From the NCBI GenBank assembly GCA_003611875.1, contig RAYY01000044.1, positions 1 to 35,694 on the forward strand: 35,694 nucleotides of DNA, written 5' to 3'. Each line of letters starts with the position of its first letter. The stretch's first letter is position 1. This document shows, in pieces, positions 13,138 through 21,812 of this stretch. Source of the DNA: a bacterium D16-56 (GTDB taxonomy: Bacteria > Bacillota > Clostridia > Lachnospirales > Lachnospiraceae). The translations under genes were made by a program, and so were the position numbers. The notes under the pieces are model-generated. The model saw nothing but the letters and a program-made list of their open reading frames with translations. It was not told the origin of the DNA and did no database searches.

Positions 13138-13320
13138 CCATTTTTTCTCATTTTGCAGGCGGAAGCGTAATCGTTCAGATACCCCTTGAACTATTACACG
13201 AAAGCACCAGTTTTGTGTTGGTCAGCCGGTTTAGGAACTGTCTCACAATAACCTACCATATTCTTTGTCTTTTCCTCCGCCAAATTTGCAGCCGCTCAGA
13301 CAAGGCATCCTCTTGTTTGC
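13138..13320. other. Non-coding gap between truA and rplM promoter
   Basis: 183 bases with no convincing gene. A 21-codon frame on the minus strand starting near 13262 (MVGYCETVPKPA) lacks a well-placed ribosome site and is treated as chance. No clear terminator for truA is seen, so some read-through into rplM is possible. Confidence 0.4.
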
Positions 13321-14466
13321 CTATTCAGGACAAACAGCATCGGCTGCTGCATCCACCGCACAATACCACTCCGCCTGCTTCCCGGATTCCCCTCCTGTAC
13401 CAAAGCAGATCTCCCTGACTCTTTTTCCTTCCTCCTCATCCAAAAGCTCCCCAATCTCCCTAAACATCCCCGATTTTGGCTTATGGATTCGATAATAGCC
13501 GATCTGCTTCCTATCCTTCAGCCGCCCCTTCTCCAAATCGATTACAAACACCCGCTGTGCGCCGTTTTGAAAGCCATGATGAATATGGCGCAGAAGCAGC
13601 CGCTCCCACTCATCATCCTCACATCGGACCACCATAAAATACGCTGTGCCTTCTTTTATGATGTGGGACTGAAGAATGTAATAGCTCCACATTTCATTTT
13701 CGCTGTGCCGCCAGGAAGGAAGCTCTTTCTCATATTCCATTCCCACCAGGGTAAGACCCTTGGCAGGCGCTGTAGGGCCTGCCAGACGCCGGTCTCTTGC
13801 CGCAAGAATCCTTGCTGCGTCTTCCGGAGGATAAGCTCCTGTTCCCACGCGGATCAGGGTTCCTGCAAGGATTCGCACCATATTATACAAAAAACCGCTT
13901 CCGCTGACTCGAAGTACGATCTTATCCCCATCCCTTTTAATATCCAGGCAATAAATGGTTCTTACCGTGTCCTCCACATTGCTCTTTGCTGTGCAGAAGC
14001 TTTTAAAATCATGCTCCCCTACCAGAAAAGCCGCCGCCTGGCGCATTTTTTCCACATCCAAGGGATAATAGCAAAAATACGCATACAGCCGCTCTGTCGG
14101 CAGAGAAATCCTGCGGTTTACGATTTGATACTCATAGGTTTTGGTACAGTTGGCCTTTCTGGGATGCCAATCCGGGGACACCTCCTCTGAGCTCTGTATC
14201 CGGATATCCTCCGGCAGACTCTGATTCGCTGCCAGGCAGATTTTATCTGCTGCCATCCGGTTCTCTGTGTCAAATACCGCCACATTTCCCAGGGCATGAA
14301 CCCCTGCGTCTGTGCGGCTGGCCCCAATCACCGTAATCGGCTCCTTCAAAAGCGCAGTCAGCTCCCGGTTTAAAATCTCCTCTATAGTCACTCCGTTTTT
14401 CTGAAGCTGCCATCCGCAGTAATTTGTCCCATCATAGGCCACTACCAGCTTGATCCTTTTTTTCAC
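13321..14466 (-). CDS. truA: tRNA pseudouridine synthase A with an extra C-terminal domain
   Basis: 381 residues; TruA is normally about 245-265. Residues 1-249 form the usual enzyme that makes pseudouridine at tRNA positions 38-40: YDGTNYCGWQ near the start, the catalytic Asp53 in ASRTDAGVHALG, and RVSGSGFLYNMVRILAGTLI. Residues about 250-381 are extra: a beta-rich stretch (MWSYYILQSHII, TAYFMVVRCEDDEWERLLL) and a charged middle with VFVIDLEKGRLKDRKQIGYY, then an Ala-rich end. This tail is not part of the known enzyme. The frame is unbroken. It lies 78 bases after the TPR gene in the ecf operon. Function of the tail is unknown. Confidence 0.93.
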   Translation of the reverse strand: MKKRIKLVVAYDGTNYCGWQLQKNGVTIEEILNRELTALLKEPITVIGASRTDAGVHALGNVAVFDTENRMAADKICLAANQSLPEDIRIQSSEEVSPDWHPRKANCTKTYEYQIVNRRISLPTERLYAYFCYYPLDVEKMRQAAAFLVGEHDFKSFCTAKSNVEDTVRTIYCLDIKRDGDKIVLRVSGSGFLYNMVRILAGTLIRVGTGAYPPEDAARILAARDRRLAGPTAPAKGLTLVGMEYEKELPSWRHSENEMWSYYILQSHIIKEGTAYFMVVRCEDDEWERLLLRHIHHGFQNGAQRVFVIDLEKGRLKDRKQIGYYRIHKPKSGMFREIGELLDEEEGKRVREICFGTGGESGKQAEWYCAVDAAADAVCPE

Positions 14467-14544
14467 ACCTTGACCTCATCTGTCTTTCTGCTCCATGTGA
14501 ACTCCCCACTGTCTAAAGCCAATGGACTTCTTGCTTGTACTGCT

Positions 14545-17472
14545 TCAACACTGCAGGTCATTTCCCGCCTCAGCTATCGTCCCAATGGCCTCCCTCAGCC
14601 GTGCAATCTCCTTAGGATAATAATCGGTCACAGAATGTTCCCCTGCCTTCTCCATCCATTCCAAAGCTCCCTCCAGATTACCCCTTCTCTCCTCAATCTT
14701 TGCCATATCCTCCATGCTCTCGTAGCAGGCCGGGCCATTGCAGGTGAACACGGAAAACTGAAGGGACATGGCCTTTTTCGCCATCTCCTCCGCCTCCTCA
14801 AGACGTCCCATATGAATCAGCACATCTGCAATGCCTTCATAGGTACAGCAATCCTCCGGGTCATCCTCCAGCTCTTGCTGATAATTCCGCAGTGATTTTT
14901 CATAGCATTCCTGGGCCTTCTGATTTTTCCCAAGCTCCTCATAAACCTCCCCCAGCTTCATCCAGCCGTAGGTACTGTCCTCATCCAGGCTGACTGCTTT
15001 TTCCAGCAAAGGAAGGGCTTTGTTCAGATCCTTCTCCTCTTCTGCATAATATTTTCCAAACACGCGCCAGTTTCTTGCATTTTCCGGTTCATGGTCAATC
15101 GCCTTCTGGTAATTCTCCCTGGCCCTCTCAAAATCCTTGGCCTTTTCCCAGCAAAGGGCGATCTCCCGGTATGCAGAGCTCATCTGAGACGGCTTCACCT
15201 CCATATAACGCCCCAAAAGCCTTACTGCCTCCTCATACTTTTTCTGTCTCCGCAGCACACAGGCATAAATCCACAGCAGACTCCCGTCATCCGGCTGCTT
15301 TTTCAGTCCTTCCTCCAAATACCGGATGGCTTTTTCATTCTGGTTGGTGCGCTTCATCAGCCGGCACAGATCCCGAATGGCCTGAAAATTCCCGTTTTTC
15401 CAGCCCTCCTCATAGGCATGTGCCGCCTTCTCCCATTTTCCCTGCTCCTGCAGCACATCGCCCAGACCGTCCCATGCCATGCCGCTCGTAGAATCCCGCT
15501 CTACCGCACATTGAAAAGCAGCTTCCGCAGCTTCATATCGATGCATGGATTCCAAAGCCCTGGCCATGCGGTAATAGATATAATATCCGTCCAGCCCCTT
15601 TTCCATCATTTCCCTGTACAGGGCTTCTTCCTCCTGATACCGTTTCAGATCATGGAGATACCTGCCCTTCATATAGCTGCGCACAGGTGTGTCCTGCTGT
15701 TTCAGTGCCTTTTCAATCCACTCCAGGGCTTCCTCTGTCCGGTCCATATCATAGCAAAGCCCTGCATACTCCTGACACACTACCCCTGCTTCTCCGGTCT
15801 GCTCTGCCAGCTCCTTTAATATCCTTTCTGCCTGCTCATTTTCCTCCAGCCCCCGCAGAGCCCTGGCATAATAATAACGAATCTGAGCGCCCTCATATCC
15901 TTGCTTCTGCACATCCTCCGCCAGCTCCCGCACTTCCTGAAAACGTTCCAAATCCAGCAGGATCTCCATTTTTAAATGAAAGGAATCCGTGTGAAATCCC
16001 TGCTCCAGCGCTTTATTACAAAATGAAAGTCCCTCCTCCGGCCGGCCTGTATTGGACATAATCTGCGCCTGCCTGTAGCAAATCTCCGGTTCATCCGGAA
16101 ATACTGCCTCTGCATCATGATAGATTTCCAACGCCCTCTGTGTATCTCCGAAAAGACTATAATCCTCTGCCAAATCCAGGTAAAGCTTGAGAGGACGTGA
16201 TTTTTCCTCATAATGATCCCAGATCTGCTGGCGATACTTTACTGCCGCCTCATAATCCTCCAGCATGTGACAGCTTCCCGCCATCATAATCAGCCAAGGC
16301 TGCCGCTGTTCCTCCTTTGGCTCTGCCTCTTTTAAAATTTCCCGCACCCGCTCATACCGTTCACCCATCCAGCATACGTGAGCAAGCTGCCACCAGTCGT
16401 CAAAATCCGGATCCTCCTCCATCTGAACAGACAATTCCCTGGCAATATCTGCAATCTGCTTCTCCATATATTCCCAGGGCTCCTCTACATAATCCCTTGA
16501 CCTTTGATAGCATGCCAGAGCCTGGGACAAATCCCCCTGACGCCTCATAAAATCTCCCAAAATCTGCCAGTAACCGGCACACTCCGGATCCCTTTCCAAA
16601 AGCGTCCTGATAATTTTCTCCAATACCTCTGCCTCTATATCAGAGTCCTCATAATCCATGGAGGTACGAACATACCAATAGCAGGTGGCAGAATTATCCC
16701 CATCCCGGGCAAAAAGCTCCCTGGCCATTTCCCAGGCAGTCTGCTCATGCCCCCGCTGCATAGCCTCATGGCGGATCCGAAGTACCTGCAGATCCGGATG
16801 CTCTATCCCAAACTCATCCATCCTTTTTAGGGTCTCCTCCACCGTTTCCCGGTCCTTCTCCCCAATGGCTCTCCGAAGAGTAAAAAACATCTCGCAAAAC
16901 TCATCACAATCCGTCCCCTCCGGCGCCTTTAAAATATCGTAGCGAAACGTGTCCTCTACCTGTATCCGGTCATACAGATACGCCACAAAACCCTCCGGGA
17001 AATGGGCGTACAGCTCATCCTCATCCTCCAGCCAGCCGAAGGTCTTATTAAACGCCTGATAACAGGAATGAGGCAGATGAAAATGATTCATCAAAAACCC
17101 AAGAAACGCCCAGCCTGCCTCTCTCTGGCTCTCTAAATCCTGACAAACCGGCATGGAAAGAATCCCTTCCCACTCCTGCGGACATATCCGGCGTTCATAA
17201 TCCGAATATATTTCCTCTGCCCTTTTCAGAAAATCCTGGATTTCTCCCCTTCCCATCATTTCACTTTCGCAAAATTCAGAATTTTCCTCCGCCTCCCGCT
17301 CTCGCTTCCGCCTTTGCGCCTCCTTCAGCGCCTCCTCCATGGCCATTCTAAGCTGCCGGAACCCATCCGGGTCTTCCTCCGGGTGATGGAATGGAAGCAT
17401 TTCCAGATATACCCGCTTGATCTCTCCCTCATCCTCGGTAGGTTCTATTCCTAAAAATGTCCAACAACTCAT
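14545..17472 (-). CDS. Large TPR-repeat protein with J-domain-like N-terminus
   Basis: 975 residues of soluble, acidic helical protein without signal peptide or membrane segment. The first 60 residues (CWTFLGIEPTEDEGEIKRVY...FHHPEEDP) follow the plan of a J domain with HPEEDP in place of the HPD tripeptide, so DnaK stimulation is doubtful. From about 250 to the end it is a chain of at least a dozen TPR units with the W/Y-x2-LG/A..Y pattern, for example GMAWDGLGDVLQEQGKWEKA and YGWMKLGEVYEELGKNQKAQ. Such proteins are scaffolds for protein assemblies. AGGAGG precedes the ATG. It sits between ecfT and truA, a place where these genes are normally adjacent, so it looks like a lineage-specific insertion. 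Confidence 0.8.
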   Translation of the reverse strand: MSCWTFLGIEPTEDEGEIKRVYLEMLPFHHPEEDPDGFRQLRMAMEEALKEAQRRKREREAEENSEFCESEMMGRGEIQDFLKRAEEIYSDYERRICPQEWEGILSMPVCQDLESQREAGWAFLGFLMNHFHLPHSCYQAFNKTFGWLEDEDELYAHFPEGFVAYLYDRIQVEDTFRYDILKAPEGTDCDEFCEMFFTLRRAIGEKDRETVEETLKRMDEFGIEHPDLQVLRIRHEAMQRGHEQTAWEMARELFARDGDNSATCYWYVRTSMDYEDSDIEAEVLEKIIRTLLERDPECAGYWQILGDFMRRQGDLSQALACYQRSRDYVEEPWEYMEKQIADIARELSVQMEEDPDFDDWWQLAHVCWMGERYERVREILKEAEPKEEQRQPWLIMMAGSCHMLEDYEAAVKYRQQIWDHYEEKSRPLKLYLDLAEDYSLFGDTQRALEIYHDAEAVFPDEPEICYRQAQIMSNTGRPEEGLSFCNKALEQGFHTDSFHLKMEILLDLERFQEVRELAEDVQKQGYEGAQIRYYYARALRGLEENEQAERILKELAEQTGEAGVVCQEYAGLCYDMDRTEEALEWIEKALKQQDTPVRSYMKGRYLHDLKRYQEEEALYREMMEKGLDGYYIYYRMARALESMHRYEAAEAAFQCAVERDSTSGMAWDGLGDVLQEQGKWEKAAHAYEEGWKNGNFQAIRDLCRLMKRTNQNEKAIRYLEEGLKKQPDDGSLLWIYACVLRRQKKYEEAVRLLGRYMEVKPSQMSSAYREIALCWEKAKDFERARENYQKAIDHEPENARNWRVFGKYYAEEEKDLNKALPLLEKAVSLDEDSTYGWMKLGEVYEELGKNQKAQECYEKSLRNYQQELEDDPEDCCTYEGIADVLIHMGRLEEAEEMAKKAMSLQFSVFTCNGPACYESMEDMAKIEERRGNLEGALEWMEKAGEHSVTDYYPKEIARLREAIGTIAEAGNDLQC

Positions 17473-17582
17473 TGTCTCCTCCTCCTATTTCAACGGCTGT
17501 TTTTGCCTATGTTCAACATCACATGTACCCTTACTTTGTATACCTTTTTCGTATATCTTTTTCCCTGCACAGCTTTCCCCGG

Positions 17583-18386
17583 CTATTTCGGGACAATTCC
17601 TAACAGAATCACTGCCGAAAAATACACCACATATACCAGATACCCGATATAATCCCGCCTTGCATAATGCAAAGGCTTCATCTTGGTCCTTCCCTCACCG
17701 CCATGATAACACCGCGCCTCCATTGCCATAGCCAAATCCGTGGCCCGCCTGAACGCTGAGATGAAAAGAGGAACCAAAAGAGGAACCATGCTCTTTGCCT
17801 TCTGAACCAGATTCCCGCTCTCAAAATCCGCTCCCCTTGCCATCTGAGCCTTCATGATCTTATCTGTCTCCTCCACCAAAATCGGAATAAAGCGCAGTGC
17901 AATGGACATCATCATGGACACCTCGTGAATCGGCGCCCCTACCCGCTTTAAAAATCCCAGCCCCTTCTCCAGTCCGTCTGTAAGCTGATTCGGCGTGGTT
18001 GTCAGCGTCATCACGGAAGACCCGATCACCAGATAAACAAGCCGCAGCGCCATAAATCCGGCCAGCCGCAGTCCCTCCCAGGTCATTTTCAAAAAACCGA
18101 TTCGAAAAATTTCCGTCCCGGGAGTCAAAAACAGATTAAAGCTCACACTGATCAAAAGCAAAAACATCACAGCCCTTAATCCCCTGACCATAAACCCAAA
18201 AGGAACCTTGGAAAGCCGGATCACCAAAATCAGAAAAACGGTAGCTGCTCCGTAAGCCGCCAGACTATTGGCAAAAAACAGGGAAACAATAAATACCATT
18301 GTGCCGAACAGCTTTGTCCGCGGATCCATCCTATGAAGCACCGAATCTACCGGATAATATTGTCCTAACGTAATCTCCCGCATCAT
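17583..18386 (-). CDS. ecfT: ECF transporter transmembrane component EcfT
   Basis: 267 residues. EcfT couples the ATPase pair EcfA1/EcfA2 to substrate-binding S components for vitamins or metals. Membrane segments are at about 30-65, 70-90, 110-135 and 240-265; the two coupling helices carry the Ala-Arg-Gly-type motifs QMARGADFE (about 180) and MEARCYHGG (about 225). It starts 4 bases into the ecfA2 stop (ATGA overlap), showing translational coupling. No S component is visible in the window, which is normal for a shared energising module. Confidence 0.95.
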   Translation of the reverse strand: MMREITLGQYYPVDSVLHRMDPRTKLFGTMVFIVSLFFANSLAAYGAATVFLILVIRLSKVPFGFMVRGLRAVMFLLLISVSFNLFLTPGTEIFRIGFLKMTWEGLRLAGFMALRLVYLVIGSSVMTLTTTPNQLTDGLEKGLGFLKRVGAPIHEVSMMMSIALRFIPILVEETDKIMKAQMARGADFESGNLVQKAKSMVPLLVPLFISAFRRATDLAMAMEARCYHGGEGRTKMKPLHYARRDYIGYLVYVVYFSAVILLGIVPK

Positions 18387-19258
18387 GGCCTGTCTCCTGC
18401 CTTTCCGCTGTTCTTTTCCAACAGCTTTAATATCTCATCCCTGGCCTCCTCCACTGTGGTAATATCCCCCTCTATGGGAATCCCATGCTCCTGAAGCTGC
18501 CGCACCACATACGTAATCTGCGGCGCCGCCAGCCCCATCCTCTCCAGCTCTTTATAATGACGGAACACCTCCTTCGGCGTCCCGTCAAACATCTTCTCTC
18601 CATGATTCATTACCAGGATCCGATCCGCATATCGGGCAATATCCTCCATGCTGTGTGACACCAGCACAATGGTCATGCCTTTTTCCCGGTGCAGCGCTGA
18701 AATCTCATCTAATATCTCATCCCTCCCCTGCGGGTCCAGCCCTGCCGTAGGTTCATCCAAAATCAGCACCTCCGGTCTCATGGCAAGTACGCCGGCAATG
18801 GCAGCCCGGCGCTTCTGCCCTCCGGAAAGCTCAAAAGGAGACTGGAACCAAAATCTTTCCTCCAAGCCTACCAGCGTAAGGGCCTCTTTAGCCCGAATCT
18901 CTGTTTCCTCCTTGGAAAGCCCCTGGTTCCTTGGTCCAAAACACACATCCGAAAACACATCCACCTCAAAGAGCTGATGCTCCGGATACTGGAATACCAG
19001 TCCTACCTTACTGCGCAGCCCCCTTTTGTCATACCCATCTTGGTAAATATCCTCTCCATTATAATAAATCTTTCCGCTGCTGGCCTGAATCAATCCGTTC
19101 AAGTGCTGAATCAGCGTAGATTTGCCTGACCCGGTGTGTCCGATGAGTCCCACAAATTCCCCGTCCCCGATTTCAAAGCTCACATCCCTCAAGGCATACT
19201 GCTCGAAAGCCGTCCCCTCCCCATACAGATAATTAATATGCTCTGCCCTTATTGCCAT
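18383..19258 (-). CDS. ecfA2: ECF transporter ATP-binding protein EcfA2
   Basis: ABC ATPase of 291 residues. Start set at the ATG at 19258 (MAIRAEHINYLYGEG), because AGGAGG lies 11 bases upstream and family members begin here; an ATG at 19315 would add 19 residues without a ribosome site. Walker A GHTGSGKST, Q-loop FQYPEHQLFE, signature LSGGQKRRAAIAG, Walker B VLILDEPTAGLD and the switch histidine VSHSMED are all intact. The C-terminal helices (about 225-291) match the EcfA dimer region. It pairs with EcfA1 under EcfT. Confidence 0.95.
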   Translation of the reverse strand: MAIRAEHINYLYGEGTAFEQYALRDVSFEIGDGEFVGLIGHTGSGKSTLIQHLNGLIQASSGKIYYNGEDIYQDGYDKRGLRSKVGLVFQYPEHQLFEVDVFSDVCFGPRNQGLSKEETEIRAKEALTLVGLEERFWFQSPFELSGGQKRRAAIAGVLAMRPEVLILDEPTAGLDPQGRDEILDEISALHREKGMTIVLVSHSMEDIARYADRILVMNHGEKMFDGTPKEVFRHYKELERMGLAAPQITYVVRQLQEHGIPIEGDITTVEEARDEILKLLEKNSGKAGDRP

Positions 19259-19341
19259 CCTTATTTCATCCTCCTGCAGTATCCCATGCTCCTCACCTGT
19301 TTTCTGCGCATCCATCCAAACTCACGAACCAAAAACACGTT

Positions 19342-20223
19342 TCAGCCCTCCTGATCCTTACATGCCTGCAGCATCGGCACCAAATACTCCATCAGCTCCT
19401 CAATCGTCAGCACCCCTTCCGGCAGATCTGCCCCCTGCTGCCTCAGCTCATACGCCAGCTCCGTCACCTGGGGCACATCGAGACGGTATCCCTTCAGCTC
19501 CCTGACCCGAGAAAAGATCTCCTTGGGCGTCCCATCCATTACCAGACGCCCGCTGTCCATAACAATAACCCGATCCGCCTCAATCACCTCCTCCATATAA
19601 TGGGTGATCAAAAGCACGGTGATCCCTTCCTTTTTATTCAGCTCATGAACCGTCCGGATCACCTCCCTGCGCCCATTAGGATCCAGCATGGCTGTAGGCT
19701 CATCCAAAATAATGCACTTGGGCTTCATGGCCATCACCCCGGCAATGGCCACCCGCTGCTTCTGCCCTCCCGAAAGCTTATTCGGAGACTTCATCCGATA
19801 GGCTGTCATACCCACCGCCGCCAGGCTCTCATCCACCCGCCGCCATATCTCATCTGTAGGGACCCCCAGATTCTCCGGTCCGAATCCCACATCCTCCTCC
19901 ACCACATTTCCGATAATCTGATTATCCGGATTCTGAAACACCATCCCTGCCGTCTTTCTGATATCCCAAATATGGCTGTCGTCATCCGTCCTCATTCCGG
20001 AAATCCATACGGTTCCCTCCGTTGGCATCAAAATCCCGTTAAGCTGCTTTGCAAATGTAGACTTGCCTGACCCATTATGCCCTAAAATCGCCACAAAATC
20101 CCCTTCCTGAATATCCAGATCCAGCCCATCAATAGCCCGGTTTACCTCCTCCACCTGATCCTCCTCATCTCTGCGGATATATTCATAAATCAGCTTGGAC
20201 GCCTTAATAATTCCCATAGACAC
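19342..20223 (-). CDS. ecfA1: ECF transporter ATP-binding protein EcfA1
   Basis: ABC ATPase of about 293 residues. I prefer the GTG at 20223 (MSMGIIKASKLIYEY), 8 bases after AGGAGG; the ATG at 20217 is the alternative, and an upstream ATG at 20286 has no ribosome site. Walker A GHNGSGKST, FQNPDNQIIG, LSGGQKQRVAIAG, IILDEPTAMLD and LITHYMEE are intact. FQNPDNQ is typical of EcfA1. It is the first gene of the ecf operon, behind its own promoter, and rplQ, its usual upstream neighbour in many Firmicutes, is not there. Confidence 0.95.
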   Translation of the reverse strand: MSMGIIKASKLIYEYIRRDEEDQVEEVNRAIDGLDLDIQEGDFVAILGHNGSGKSTFAKQLNGILMPTEGTVWISGMRTDDDSHIWDIRKTAGMVFQNPDNQIIGNVVEEDVGFGPENLGVPTDEIWRRVDESLAAVGMTAYRMKSPNKLSGGQKQRVAIAGVMAMKPKCIILDEPTAMLDPNGRREVIRTVHELNKKEGITVLLITHYMEEVIEADRVIVMDSGRLVMDGTPKEIFSRVRELKGYRLDVPQVTELAYELRQQGADLPEGVLTIEELMEYLVPMLQACKDQEG

Positions 20224-20321
20224 GTCTGTTTCCTCCTGACAGCCCGGTATTCCATTCCATAACCGCAAACCCCTTTGCTTCACCACAGTCCTGCGTTAAA
20301 TGGTCAGGCATATAATCCCCC

Positions 20322-20350
20322 ATTTTAAGCCATATTGGAATCAGCGTCAA
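20322..20350 (-). promoter_or_regulatory. Promoter of the ecf operon
   Basis: On the minus strand TTGACG (20350-20345), 17-base spacer, TAAAAT (20327-20322). The start is expected near 20315, about 92 bases before the GTG of ecfA1. It separates the ecf operon from the polysaccharide operon upstream. Confidence 0.65.
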
Positions 20351-20408
20351 GTAATTTCCTGCCGGTTTGTTTGATTCTTGACTTTTCCTGCTTTTTCATG
20401 GAACCAAA

Positions 20409-20445
20409 AAAGGTGCGGTCTTTCCCATGGAATTACCGCACCTTT
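20409..20445 (-). terminator. Terminator of the polysaccharide operon
   Basis: AAAGGTGCGGT (20409-20419) and ACCGCACCTTT (20435-20445) form a perfect 11-bp stem; on the minus strand TTTTTTGG follows. It lies 15 bases after the capF stop and marks the end of the leftward polysaccharide transcript. Confidence 0.85.
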
Positions 20446-20459
20446 AAACCATACCATAT

Positions 20460-21731
20460 TTAAAATTCACAACTGTTCAAACCATCTTCCCCATGCCTTT
20501 CTTCATTCACATCCTGAAAATAAGTATCCGGATAAGACGGATCATAGGGTTCATTCGCCCAAATCACCATAACCAAATCTTGTACAGAACTAAGATTTTG
20601 AACCTTATGCGTATACCCGGGAAGCATCTGCACAGCCCTCATTTCTTCTCCCGTCACCTCAAATTCCATCACCGGGTAAGGCTTCCCGTCCTCATCCGCC
20701 CCGATCCTTTGCTCCTGAATCCTTCCATAACCAGAGACCACAATAAAAATCTCCCATTTGCTGTTGTGCCAGTGCCGCCCGCGCACCTGCCCCGGCTTTA
20801 CAATATTAACCGAGACCTGGCCGCAGTTCTTCGTCCTAATCAGCTCCGCAAATACCCCTCTGCCGTCCTCATTCCTCTTTAAAGGATAAGATACTCTTCT
20901 CTCCGGCAGATAAGAAAGGTAAGCAGAATACAATTTTTTCAGAAACGAATCCACAGGAAGCTCCGGTATCTCCAAAGTCATTGGCATTGATCGAAATTCC
21001 ATCAGCAAATCCACGATTTCCCCTAATGTTTTCTTCTCCGTAACCGGCACAAAGCAATAAGACCCGTTCTCCTTTTTCAACAGTTCTGCTTCATCATAAT
21101 CACACCTGTGCTCCCGGCCTTCCAGCGCATCCAGCATCTCATGAACAAGGTCATCAATATACAATAACTCCAATTCCGTATTCCGATCATTAACCACATA
21201 GTCCAGATCGTTTGCTATAGCATTGCAAAAAGTGGCCACAGCCGAATTGTAATTAGGCCGGCACCACTTTCCAAAAAGATTGGGAAACCGATAGACTAAT
21301 ACTTTAGCTCCCGTTTCCTGGGCATATTTAAAAAACAGCTTCTCGCCTGCCAGCTTACTTTTCCCATATTCCGATCCCCTGTACCTGCCCGTCAATGCCG
21401 CCTGAATCGAAGAACTTAACATAACCGGGCAAACATTCTGATGCTTTTTCAACAGCCCTAAAAGCTCTGCTGCCATCCCAAGATTTCCTTCCATAAACTC
21501 AGACGATTCCTTTGGCCTGTTCACCCCGGCAAGATGGAACACAAAATCTGCATCCCTGCAAAATCGGTCAAGACATGCAGGATCCGTATTCCTGTCAAAT
21601 TCAAAAATATCCATTATGTCCAGATTTGGCCTTGTCTTGTTTTTTCCTTCCTGAATTGTCTTCAGATATTCCACCAGATTTCGTCCTACAAACCCATTGG
21701 CGCCAGTCACCAATATTTTCATACCAGCCAT
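20460..21731 (-). CDS. capF: CapF-like bifunctional reductase (UDP-6-deoxy-L-talo-hexosamine)
   Basis: 423 residues in two parts. Residues 1-290 are a short-chain reductase with the NAD(P) motif GANGFVGRN and YGKSK as Tyr-x3-Lys catalytic pair. Residues about 290-410 form a cupin with metal ligands in GRHWHNSKWEIF and PGYTHKV. This domain pair is characteristic of CapF/WbjC/FnlB, which acts after CapE and reduces the 4-keto intermediate to UDP-N-acetyl-6-deoxy-L-talosamine. GGAGGG precedes the ATG. It is the last gene of the operon. CapG (FnlC), the 2-epimerase that would complete UDP-L-FucNAc, is not downstream. Confidence 0.9.
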   Translation of the reverse strand: MAGMKILVTGANGFVGRNLVEYLKTIQEGKNKTRPNLDIMDIFEFDRNTDPACLDRFCRDADFVFHLAGVNRPKESSEFMEGNLGMAAELLGLLKKHQNVCPVMLSSSIQAALTGRYRGSEYGKSKLAGEKLFFKYAQETGAKVLVYRFPNLFGKWCRPNYNSAVATFCNAIANDLDYVVNDRNTELELLYIDDLVHEMLDALEGREHRCDYDEAELLKKENGSYCFVPVTEKKTLGEIVDLLMEFRSMPMTLEIPELPVDSFLKKLYSAYLSYLPERRVSYPLKRNEDGRGVFAELIRTKNCGQVSVNIVKPGQVRGRHWHNSKWEIFIVVSGYGRIQEQRIGADEDGKPYPVMEFEVTGEEMRAVQMLPGYTHKVQNLSSVQDLVMVIWANEPYDPSYPDTYFQDVNEERHGEDGLNSCEF

Positions 21732-21812
21732 TCAGACCCTCCCAAAACTGTTATTCTAATACAATATTGCCAGAATTTAGGAACTATTTATAGCTTGTGA
21801 ACAGTTCCTTGG

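Noticed and set aside
13141-13320. Possible insertion sequence end or small gene between truA and rplM
   Set aside because: No inverted terminal repeat pair or transposase remnant; the 21-codon frame lacks a well-spaced ribosome site.
20869-21057. Frames opposite or shifted within capF, capE, ecf and TPR genes
   Set aside because: All are shadows of long genes with intact motifs.
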